From a bacterium (lineage in GTDB: Bacteria; Cyanobacteriota; Vampirovibrionia; Gastranaerophilales; Gastranaerophilaceae), in NCBI GenBank assembly GCA_017477685.1, contig JAFUUT010000054.1:1-12445 (forward strand): a stretch of 12,445 nucleotides of DNA, read 5' to 3'. Shown here one piece after another: positions 1 to 5,560 of the stretch (the first letter of the stretch is position 1; every line of letters starts with the position of its first letter). The position numbers and the translations under genes are program-made. The notes beneath the pieces are model-generated. The model saw only the letters and a list, made by a program, of their open reading frames with translations. It was not told the origin of the DNA and ran no database searches.

Positions 1-1073
1 TAAATGTTTCTAATCTGGAGCATAATATAAAAGAAATTAAAAAAAACATCCCTCAAGATATGAAAATTCTCGGGGTGGTCAAGGCTGATGCGTACGGGCA
101 CGGCTCTATAATGCTTGCTCCGACTATGCTGGCAAGCGGTATTGACATGTTCGGTGTTGCAACTATTGATGAGGGTTTAGACTTGAGGCAGGCAAAAATC
201 AACGCACCTGTTTTAATACTGGGTACTGTTCCAGTTTGGGCAATTGAGAGTGCTGTGCTAAATGATTTGACTATTCCTGTTTATAATGAGGAACACCTTA
301 ATGCTTGCAAGAAGTCTTTTGAAAGAAGCGGTATCAAACCAAAAGTTCAAGTTAAAATTGATACAGGCATGAATCGTATAGGAATTCGTACGGAAGATGC
401 CGTACAATTTATAAAAAAAGTACAAAATTCCGATTTTGTCGAATTGAAAGGGATATTCACTCATCTTGCCGCAGCGGAAGAATTTGACAAAGCGCAAGAG
501 CAGTTTAAACATTGGGATAGTGTGATTTCTCAAATTGATACAAAGGGTTTACTTCTGCATATTTTGAATTCGGCAGGTTCCGTATGTTATCGTGAAAAAT
601 ATTCCAATATGTGCAGAGTGGGGATTTCTTTGTATGGTTTGCATCCAGATTATCCGCAAGGGGTTGAGTTTGAAAAACCTGATTTGAAACAATTAATATC
701 TTTAAAAGCCCGTGTAGTTAATATTCATACGGTTAAAGAGGGCGAGGGTATCAGCTATTGCCATACTTATCAGGCAAAATCCGACAGAATAATTGCGACA
801 GTTCCTTTAGGATATGCAGACGGTGTGCCAAGACTTTTGTCCAACAAAATTTCAGGTATATTAAACGGTGTTGAAGTTCCTCAAGTCGGAAATATTACGA
901 TGGATCAAATGATGTTTGATATAACAGGAGTAAAAGCTAAAGCAGGGGATGTTATTACACTTTTGGATGAAAATAAATCCATAGATGTTTGGGCTTCAAT
1001 ATTAGGAACAATAAATTATGAACTCACTTGCCGCTTGAAAGTCCGCTTGCCGAGAGTTTATACCAGGGGGTAA
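1..1073 (+). CDS. alr: Alanine racemase, 5'-truncated by the window edge
   Basis: This is the cytoplasmic PLP-dependent racemase converting L-alanine to D-alanine for peptidoglycan precursors. The open frame continues upstream of the first ATG (base 60) to base 3, reading NVSNLEHNIKEIKKNIPQD, the usual family N-terminus, so the true start lies left of the window and the ATG at 60 is internal. The PLP-lysine motif VVKADAYGHG puts the lysine at bases 81-83. The second catalytic residue is the tyrosine in GISYCHTY (bases 756-758). ATVPLGYADGVPR and the C-terminal RLPRVYTRG are also typical. About 356 residues are visible, close to the usual 360-380. The stop is five bases before the next gene, so the two are probably co-transcribed. 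I see no frameshift or missing key residue. Confidence 0.97.
   Translation, partial: NVSNLEHNIKEIKKNIPQDMKILGVVKADAYGHGSIMLAPTMLASGIDMFGVATIDEGLDLRQAKINAPVLILGTVPVWAIESAVLNDLTIPVYNEEHLNACKKSFERSGIKPKVQVKIDTGMNRIGIRTEDAVQFIKKVQNSDFVELKGIFTHLAAAEEFDKAQEQFKHWDSVISQIDTKGLLLHILNSAGSVCYREKYSNMCRVGISLYGLHPDYPQGVEFEKPDLKQLISLKARVVNIHTVKEGEGISYCHTYQAKSDRIIATVPLGYADGVPRLLSNKISGILNGVEVPQVGNITMDQMMFDITGVKAKAGDVITLLDENKSIDVWASILGTINYELTCRLKVRLPRVYTRG
1065..1070 (+). promoter_or_regulatory. Ribosome binding site that fixes the TTG start of the flavoprotein gene
   Basis: AGGGGG sits just upstream of the alr stop codon and 8 bases before the TTG at 1079. No ATG or GTG in that frame is better placed, and the flavin-binding fold begins four residues after this TTG. 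The site therefore supports TTG 1079 over the longer reading from 1028, which would overlap alr by 46 bases without a ribosome binding site. Confidence 0.7.
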
Positions 1074-1078
1074 ATACA

Positions 1079-2317
1079 TTGGAAAATTTTGATATCGGAA
1101 TAATAGGGGGAGGCCCTGCAGGGTATACTGCGGCATTCAGTGCCGCTAAACAAGGGAAGAAAGTCGTTCTGTTTGAAAAAGATTTTCTTGGCGGAGTTTG
1201 TTTAAACAGAGGGTGTATTCCGACAAAAACAATATTGCATTCTTCCGAATTGTATAGGCAATCTCTCAAAAGTGCTGATTTTGGGGTGAATATCGAAAAT
1301 GTAAGCATAGATTATAATAAAGTAATTGAACGCAAGAATGTTGTGATAGAGCGTTTGCGTAAAGGACTTGAGCTTGCATTTAAAAATTTAAAAATTCAAG
1401 TTGTAAATTCTGAAGCCAAAATCCTTTCCAAAAATGAAATTGAGGCAAACGGGGAGATTTATAACTGCGGACAAATTATTTGTGCGGTTGGTTCATCTCC
1501 AAGAGTTGTCAAGGGTTTAGAGTTTGACCATGAGTTTTTGTTGTCATCGGATGATGTTTTAGAGTTAAAAAAATTGCCAAAAGGCATTTTGATTATCGGC
1601 TCCGGTGCGATTGGGATTGAGTGGGCCAGAATATTTAACAATTTTGGAGTTGATACAACTGTTGTGGAGCTTGCTTCTAATCTTCTTCCGCTTGCGGATA
1701 TTGATGTGTCAAAAAGAGTGGAGAGGATATTTAAGACTGAGGGAATTAAATTTTATACCGCTTCAACTGTAGATAAAATTGAAGATAAAAAGATTTTCTT
1801 ATCAAACGGTGATGTTGTAGAGCCTGAGATTGTTCTTGTCGCTGTAGGCAGAAAACCAAATGAAACAGAAAAAATTGAGGGTGTTAAGTATATCGGAGAT
1901 GCTGCGGGTGAAATTCAGCTTGCTCATTATGCAATAAAACAGGCTTATGAAGAAATAGAAAAAATACCTTTCCGCAAGGATTTGACTCCGTCTGTTGTAT
2001 ATGGCTCTCCGGAAATTGCGTGGGTTGGTAAAAGAGAACAAGATTTGGCACCAGAAGAATATAAAAAATCTTCTGTTCTCGTTTCATCTCTGGGTAAAGC
2101 TCAGTGTGACGGTGAAACAGAAGGTTTTATAAAATTATTAGTCCAGAAAGATAAAATTGTCGGGGCTCATATTGTGTCATCCGAAGCTTCAGCTCTGCTT
2201 GAGCAAATCCTCATCGCAATGCAGTTTGGAATTTCAGCGGAAAGCTTAAAAGAAGTATGTTTCCCTCATCCGACCTATTCAGAAGGAATTTTTGAAAGTT
2301 TGTTCAGAATGAAATAG
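1079..2317 (+). CDS. lpdA: Dihydrolipoamide dehydrogenase-like pyridine nucleotide-disulfide oxidoreductase, short form
   Basis: This FAD- and NAD-dependent disulfide oxidoreductase most resembles dihydrolipoamide dehydrogenase, the E3 of 2-oxoacid dehydrogenase and glycine cleavage complexes. In order: FAD dinucleotide-binding IIGGGPAG (residues 8-15), redox disulfide CLNRGC (Cys41, Cys46), NAD-binding IIGSGAIG (172-179), AVGRKPN (255-261), a second FAD contact GDAAG (273-277) and the C-terminal dimer interface with HPTYSE (397-402), whose His/Glu are the usual acid-base pair. At 412 residues it is well below the usual 460-475. Much of the loss is between AVGRKPN and GDAAG, where 11 residues replace roughly 30-35. 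No E1, E2 or glycine-cleavage gene lies beside it, so the partner complex is unknown. A mercuric- or glutathione-reductase-like role is less likely but not excluded. Confidence 0.88.
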   Translation: MENFDIGIIGGGPAGYTAAFSAAKQGKKVVLFEKDFLGGVCLNRGCIPTKTILHSSELYRQSLKSADFGVNIENVSIDYNKVIERKNVVIERLRKGLELAFKNLKIQVVNSEAKILSKNEIEANGEIYNCGQIICAVGSSPRVVKGLEFDHEFLLSSDDVLELKKLPKGILIIGSGAIGIEWARIFNNFGVDTTVVELASNLLPLADIDVSKRVERIFKTEGIKFYTASTVDKIEDKKIFLSNGDVVEPEIVLVAVGRKPNETEKIEGVKYIGDAAGEIQLAHYAIKQAYEEIEKIPFRKDLTPSVVYGSPEIAWVGKREQDLAPEEYKKSSVLVSSLGKAQCDGETEGFIKLLVQKDKIVGAHIVSSEASALLEQILIAMQFGISAESLKEVCFPHPTYSEGIFESLFRMK

Positions 2318-2356
2318 AATTTTACAATTTGTAAAGAATTAAACATTTTATGCAAT

Positions 2357-2384
2357 TTTTCACTAAAAAAATACTTTATATAAG
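2357..2384 (+). promoter_or_regulatory. Possible promoter upstream of the 207-residue protein
   Basis: TTTTCA (2357-2362) and TATAAG (2379-2384) are separated by 16 bases in an AT-rich gap of 98 bases. An inverted repeat TTTACA-ATT-TGTAAA lies just upstream at 2321-2335, directly after the flavoprotein stop, and could be a protein-binding site or a weak hairpin. The spacing is reasonable but the hexamers are imperfect and the region is AT-rich, so chance matches are likely. Confidence 0.35.
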
Positions 2385-2415
2385 TGTGTAGATTAGTGAA
2401 AGGTATTGTGTATTA

Positions 2416-3039
2416 ATGTCTACTGTAGGTGCTCAAATAGTCCAAAGTGCGTTATTCGGAACAAGAAACAGTCTTCTTGGCACTGGAATTATGGCGCCTG
2501 AACAAAATAATCAGGTTAGAACACTCGTTGCTTTCGGACAGGCAAAAAATGCTTTAACAAAGCTCAATTCAGTTTTGAGTAATTCTTCAACTCCCATAAA
2601 AAATGCTCCGCAGAAAGTTATAGATCTTTGCAACAGAGTTTCTGAAAACAGTAAGGTTTTTGGTAAACTTGAAAAAGTAGTTGATTTTGCAAGTAAAAAT
2701 GTAAACAATTTGATTTGTGTTTCCAGTGGTATAAAAGTTTTAACCGCAAAAGATAAAGAATCTGAATTTTGGGCTCAAACAGGCAATATTGCAGGTATGT
2801 TTGCTGTTGAAGGCTGGATGAAAAAGAATTTGGCAAAATATGTTGATAAACTCCCTATCAATAGCAAAATGAAACCTGTTATTGAGGGGATCTTGTTTGT
2901 AATGGGTTCAATTACCGGTTCTACAATATGTTATAATATTGCTAAAAAAATTGTGGCAAAGACTAAAAAAACAAATGAAGAGTATAAAGCGCAGGAAGCT
3001 CAAAAGGCTATGCCGAGAAATATTGCCGTAAAAGCTTAA
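2416..3039 (+). CDS. Unrecognised 207-residue protein with a possible membrane segment
   Basis: I do not recognise this family. The ATG at 2416 is the only plausible start; AAAGG ends 12 bases upstream, a long spacing. The N-terminus (MSTVGAQIVQSALFGTRNS) is small-residue rich and is not a standard signal peptide. Residues 40-95 look helical and charged. Residues 98-110 and 122-134 are mildly hydrophobic. Residues 153-176 (IEGILFVMGSITGSTICYNI) form the best candidate membrane helix, followed by a lysine-rich tail that would be cytoplasmic by the positive-inside rule. It stands between lpdA and dapF with its own putative promoter and is probably monocistronic, because dapF has a promoter overlapping its end. 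Base composition resembles its neighbours. It may be lineage-specific. Confidence 0.8.
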   Translation: MSTVGAQIVQSALFGTRNSLLGTGIMAPEQNNQVRTLVAFGQAKNALTKLNSVLSNSSTPIKNAPQKVIDLCNRVSENSKVFGKLEKVVDFASKNVNNLICVSSGIKVLTAKDKESEFWAQTGNIAGMFAVEGWMKKNLAKYVDKLPINSKMKPVIEGILFVMGSITGSTICYNIAKKIVAKTKKTNEEYKAQEAQKAMPRNIAVKA

Positions 3040-3053
3040 TTTCTCCATTTTCA

Positions 3054-3062
3054 TGGTATAAT
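3054..3062 (+). promoter_or_regulatory. Extended -10 promoter of dapF
   Basis: TGGTATAAT combines a perfect -10 hexamer (3057-3062) with the upstream TG of an extended -10. There is no convincing -35 at the right distance, as is usual for this class. Transcription would start near 3069, giving a leader of under 20 bases with GAGG at 3076-3079. The element begins 15 bases after the preceding stop codon. Confidence 0.65.
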
Positions 3063-3085
3063 ATCTCTTACAAAAGAGGTAAATT

Positions 3086-3922
3086 ATGACAGAAATTAAA
3101 ATAACTAAAATGCACGGCTGCGGCAACGATTTTGTTTTTATGGATTATGAAGAATTTGTAAAAACGGGTATGCCTATATCAAAACTTGCTAAAAAACTTT
3201 GCGACAGACATTTTGGAGTCGGTGCGGACGGTCTTATTATTCCTGTACCGTATGACGGAGAGGATGCTGATATAGCTTGGAATTATTACAATTCTGACGG
3301 AACATCGGCGCAGATGTGCGGTAACGGGATGAGATGTTTTGCAAGATATGTATATGACAGAAAACTTGTTAAAAATAAAACTTTCAGAGTAAAAACTCTT
3401 GCGGGGGTCAAGACGCCTGAAATTCTTGATGACGGGAATATTAGAGTAAATATGGGAAAACCGATTTTGACTGATTGGTTAATTCCTTTTCAAGGCGAGA
3501 AAAAGATTTCAATTCATGGCAGGGATTTTGATATTTTTCCTGTTTCAATGGGCAACCCTCATTGCATAATTTTTACTGACGAAGATACAATGTATATGGC
3601 TAAAAATTATGGTCCTGATATTGAAATTCACCCGTATTTCCCTGAAAAAACGAATACGGAGTTTGTTCGGGTTATTAGTCCGACAGATGTTGAGATGAGT
3701 GTATATGAACGCGGCTGCGGAATTACTTTGGCTTGCGGAACAGGTTCTTGTGCAACCGTTGTTGCCGGTGTTTTAAATAACTTAACAGAACACAAAGTGA
3801 AAGTTAATCTGCCGGGAGGCTCTGTATTTGTTGAATGGCAAGGCTCCGAGTCAAATGTAGAACACGATGTATTTTTGATTGGACCTGCAGAATATACGTT
3901 CTATGCAGATTTCATGTTGTAA
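3086..3922 (+). CDS. dapF: Diaminopimelate epimerase
   Basis: It interconverts LL- and meso-2,6-diaminopimelate in the cytoplasm, the last step before meso-DAP enters peptidoglycan or is decarboxylated to lysine. The enzyme is cofactor-independent and uses two cysteines as acid and base. Both are present: Cys78 in MCGNGMRC and Cys217 in ACGTGSC. The N-terminal MHGCGNDFVFMD, the DGTSAQ segment (71-76) and MGNPHC (155-160) are also diagnostic. Length (278 residues) is normal. GAGG lies six bases before the ATG. The gene is flanked by its own extended -10 promoter and by that of rpsF, so it is probably transcribed alone. Its presence implies DAP-type peptidoglycan, or lysine synthesis by the DAP route. 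Confidence 0.98.
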   Translation: MTEIKITKMHGCGNDFVFMDYEEFVKTGMPISKLAKKLCDRHFGVGADGLIIPVPYDGEDADIAWNYYNSDGTSAQMCGNGMRCFARYVYDRKLVKNKTFRVKTLAGVKTPEILDDGNIRVNMGKPILTDWLIPFQGEKKISIHGRDFDIFPVSMGNPHCIIFTDEDTMYMAKNYGPDIEIHPYFPEKTNTEFVRVISPTDVEMSVYERGCGITLACGTGSCATVVAGVLNNLTEHKVKVNLPGGSVFVEWQGSESNVEHDVFLIGPAEYTFYADFML

Positions 3923-3946
3923 ATAAATTTTTTTTCATGATATTAT
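3917..3946 (+). promoter_or_regulatory. Promoter of the rpsF-ssb-rpsR cluster
   Basis: TTGTAA (3917-3922) and TATTAT (3941-3946) are 18 bases apart, and TGA precedes the -10 to make an extended -10 (TGATATTAT). The -35 overlaps the dapF stop codon. The run of eight or more T residues at 3928-3935 lies in the spacer; without a GC-rich hairpin before it, I do not call it a dapF terminator. Confidence 0.6.
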
Positions 3947-3984
3947 TTGTTTAAAAGTAAAAAATATAAAAGGAGAAATAAAAA

Positions 3985-4284
3985 ATGAAAAAGTACGAAT
4001 TACTAACAATATTTAAACCTAATTTAGACGCTGAAGAAGTAGATAAATTGATTGAAAAAATAGGTTCTGTTATTTCTGATTTCGGCGGAAGTGTTGAATC
4101 TGTTGATAAAGCAGGAAGAAGAAAATTGGCTTATGATATCCAAAAATTCAGAGATGGATATTTTTCAACTACAATTTTAAGTATGCCGGCTGATAAGGTT
4201 GCTGAATTCAAAAGACAATTGAGATTAAATGATAATATTCTAAGAACAATGTTTGTTGAAGTTAGCGAAAAAGCATCAGTTTAA
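3985..4284 (+). CDS. rpsF: Small ribosomal subunit protein bS6
   Basis: bS6 binds 16S rRNA together with bS18 in the platform of the 30S subunit. The 99-residue product begins MKKYELLTIFKPNLDAEEV and contains the family segments GGSVESVDKAGRRKLAYDI and FRDGYFSTTIL, ending with RLNDNILRTMFVEV; this is a full-length bS6 without the long acidic tail of some species. AGGAG (3971-3975) is nine bases before the ATG. It is the first gene of the conserved rpsF-ssb-rpsR order. A gap of 23 bases separates it from ssb. Confidence 0.98.
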   Translation: MKKYELLTIFKPNLDAEEVDKLIEKIGSVISDFGGSVESVDKAGRRKLAYDIQKFRDGYFSTTILSMPADKVAEFKRQLRLNDNILRTMFVEVSEKASV

Positions 4285-4307
4285 GTTTATAAATCAGAGG
4301 AAGAATT

Positions 4308-4724
4308 ATGACATTAGCGAAAGCTGTAGTTACAGGTATTGTATATAAACCGGCAAAAACAGGATACACTCAAAATAATGTTGCTGTTTCATCTTTTGTT
4401 TTGAATGTAGGCGAAGGTGAAGAAACATTAGTTCGTGTAATTTCAAAAAGACAATCACTTGCGAGTATTGTTGAAAGTTTAACCAAAAATCAAAAAGTAT
4501 TGGTTGGCGGAAGACTTCAGACAGGCGTAAGCAAGCTTGATGACGGGACAGAAAAGAAAGTATTTGAAATTGAAGCTTCTTCAATCGAATTGATGGAAGG
4601 TTCTTCAGAGGTTTCTTCAAGTTCTTCATATTCTCAAGAGGGTGATATTCTTTCCTTTGGAGAAATGGAATCCTCTGCTGAAAGTGCCGATGCTTTAATG
4701 AGTGAAGAAGAAGTTCCGTTCTAA
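4308..4724 (+). CDS. ssb: Single-stranded DNA-binding protein, divergent
   Basis: SSB coats single-stranded DNA and recruits replication and repair proteins through its C-terminal tip. Residues 1-95 look like one OB fold (start MTLAKAVVTGIV, then VAVSSFVLNV, LVGGRLQTGV and KVFEIEASSIELM). It is followed by a serine-rich, acidic linker and the tip EEEVPF at the very C-terminus, equivalent to the usual DDDIPF. The fold is recognisable but divergent: the usual GRLTKDPE-type segment near the N-terminus is replaced by GIVYKPAKTG. At 138 residues it is somewhat short. Its location between rpsF and rpsR strongly supports the assignment. AGAGG is seven bases before the ATG. The TAA stop codon is also the first three bases of an 18-base repeat. 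Confidence 0.92.
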   Translation: MTLAKAVVTGIVYKPAKTGYTQNNVAVSSFVLNVGEGEETLVRVISKRQSLASIVESLTKNQKVLVGGRLQTGVSKLDDGTEKKVFEIEASSIELMEGSSEVSSSSSYSQEGDILSFGEMESSAESADALMSEEEVPF

Positions 4725-4818
4725 ACGCGAAAGCCGGTGCGAAGTCACAATATGGCGGCGTAGGAGCGCAGGGACGAAAGTTCTGAGCACCACAGGAGCA
4801 TAAACGCGAAAGCCGGTG
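4722..4818 (+). repeat. Intergenic GC-rich repeat with an 18-base direct repeat 79 bases apart
   Basis: TAAACGCGAAAGCCGGTG occurs at 4722-4739 and again, without mismatch, at 4801-4818. The stretch is much richer in G and C than the genes around it. The first copy begins exactly with the ssb stop codon, and bases before the two TAA triplets differ, so the repeat seems to begin at TAA. Between the copies an RNA fold is possible: GGTGC (4736-4740) can pair with GCACC (4787-4791), enclosing a small stem closed by a GAAA tetraloop (GGAC-GAAA-GTTC, 4773-4784). Within the unit there are only two copies of the 18-mer, so it is not a CRISPR array. It looks like part of a dispersed chromosomal repeat; its function is unknown. 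Confidence 0.75.
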
Positions 4819-4836
4819 TGTAGCATGAAAGAAATT

Positions 4837-4883
4837 CCTCGCCCTTTGTAAGGGAGAGGGTAGGTGAGGGTTATGATATAACC
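4837..4883 (-). repeat. Solo C/G-rich palindromic repeat related to the ends of the DUF559 element
   Basis: A hairpin at 4837-4859 (CCTC, one mismatch, CCCTT, loop TGT, AAGGG, mismatch, GAGG) is followed by GGTGAGGGTTAT and a second inverted repeat GGTTAT-GAT-ATAACC (4869-4883). Read on the minus strand the order is TCATAACCC, a C/T-rich lead, then the hairpin. That is the same order as the left end of the element at 11805, which is also preceded by TCATAACCC (from 11800). The arms are diverged, so this is a family resemblance rather than an identical copy. Confidence 0.65.
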
Positions 4884-4946
4884 AAGAGCTCAGAAAATGT
4901 ATTTATTAAATGATGTATTATAAGGCTAGAAAGGCAAATTAAAAAA

Positions 4947-5174
4947 ATGGCAAAAATGGAAGACAAAAGAAAGCACAAAAATTGCAGTCTATGTGCAGAC
5001 AAAGTTACTGAAATAGACTACAAAGATGCTGCAAAATTGAGAAGATACTTAACAGAAGCAGGAAAAATTATTCCAAGACGCATCACAGGTAACTGTGCAG
5101 CTCATCAAAGAATGATTGCAAAAGCTATTAAAAAAGCCAGAGAAGCTTCTATTATCAGTTATGTATTTGACTAA
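4947..5174 (+). CDS. rpsR: Small ribosomal subunit protein bS18, cysteine-containing form
   Basis: bS18 pairs with bS6 on 16S rRNA. The 75-residue product contains the core YKDAAKLRRYLTEAGKII followed by PRRITGNCAAHQRMIAKAIK. It retains CSLC near the N-terminus and C-x2-H in GNCAAHQR, the pattern of the zinc-binding (C+) form of S18. AAAGG lies about 13 bases before the ATG, a long spacing; a second ATG three codons later is possible. Unlike most genomes, 222 bases of repeat-rich sequence separate it from ssb. A weak TATTAT (4916-4921) may supply a local promoter. Transcription ends at the hairpin at 5191-5224. Confidence 0.97.
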   Translation: MAKMEDKRKHKNCSLCADKVTEIDYKDAAKLRRYLTEAGKIIPRRITGNCAAHQRMIAKAIKKAREASIISYVFD

Positions 5175-5190
5175 TTGATGTAAATTAAAA

Positions 5191-5224
5191 AACGCCGAAT
5201 CTTTTTACAAGATTCGGCGTTTTT
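5191..5224. terminator. Bidirectional intrinsic terminator between rpsR and the EF-hand gene
   Basis: A perfect 13-base-pair stem (AACGCCGAATCTT at 5191-5203 with its complement at 5209-5221, loop TTTAC) has an A-run on the left side (5187-5192) and a T-run on the right (5220-5224). It can therefore end transcription in both directions, which fits the convergent genes on either side (rpsR ends at 5174, the EF-hand gene ends at 5231). Confidence 0.93.
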
Positions 5225-5230
5225 GTTAAA

Positions 5231-5551
5231 TTATTCCGAAATATATAAATTATTTTCTATAATTTGTTTAAACTCTTGCAATTCGAGATATTTATTATTA
5301 TCTATGTCATAGTAATCAAATTCGTTAGACAAATCTTCAATTTTTTGCATTATTGAATCCGGTCCTTCTTTTTCCAGACTGTCAATGTCTTTTGCCAGCA
5401 TTTTGATAAATGATATCATCCATTCATTTTTGGAAATATTGCAATCTCCGTTCAAATCAAATGAAAAATAATTCTCTATAACAATATTTTCGTTTGGTTT
5501 TCTGTATCCTTGCGGAATATCCTGATTATCTTTTCTTATAATAAAATTCAT
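5231..5551 (-). CDS. Small EF-hand calcium-binding protein
   Basis: The 106-residue protein has two canonical 12-residue EF-hand loops. The first is DLNGDCNISKNE (residues 32-43), with Asp/Asn/Asp at positions 1, 3 and 5 and Glu at 12. The second is DIDNNKYLELQE (82-93), also complete. Each is flanked by helical sequence, so a paired EF-hand domain binding Ca2+ is likely. There is no signal peptide or membrane segment, so a cytoplasmic sensor or buffer is the simplest reading; the target is unknown. It starts nine bases after the HEAT-like gene, and its AGGAG overlaps that gene's TAG stop (5558-5563), which points to translational coupling. The pairing suggests, without proving, that the two proteins act together. 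Confidence 0.88.
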   Translation of the reverse strand: MNFIIRKDNQDIPQGYRKPNENIVIENYFSFDLNGDCNISKNEWMISFIKMLAKDIDSLEKEGPDSIMQKIEDLSNEFDYYDIDNNKYLELQEFKQIIENNLYISE

Positions 5552-5560
5552 TTTCTTCTC

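Noticed and set aside
60..1073. Alanine racemase starting at the ATG at 60
   Set aside because: The frame is open to base 3 and the upstream codons give the expected family N-terminus, so the ATG is internal and the gene is cut by the window edge.
1028..1078. Longer flavoprotein beginning at TTG 1028
   Set aside because: It would overlap alr, has no ribosome binding site, and adds residues before a fold that normally starts within a few residues. TTG 1079 has AGGGGG at the right distance.
3923..3940. Terminator after dapF
   Set aside because: There is a T-run but no stem before it; it lies in the spacer of the rpsF promoter.
4722..4818. CRISPR array
   Set aside because: There are only two 18-base copies, the intervening segment is long and structured, and no cas genes are nearby.
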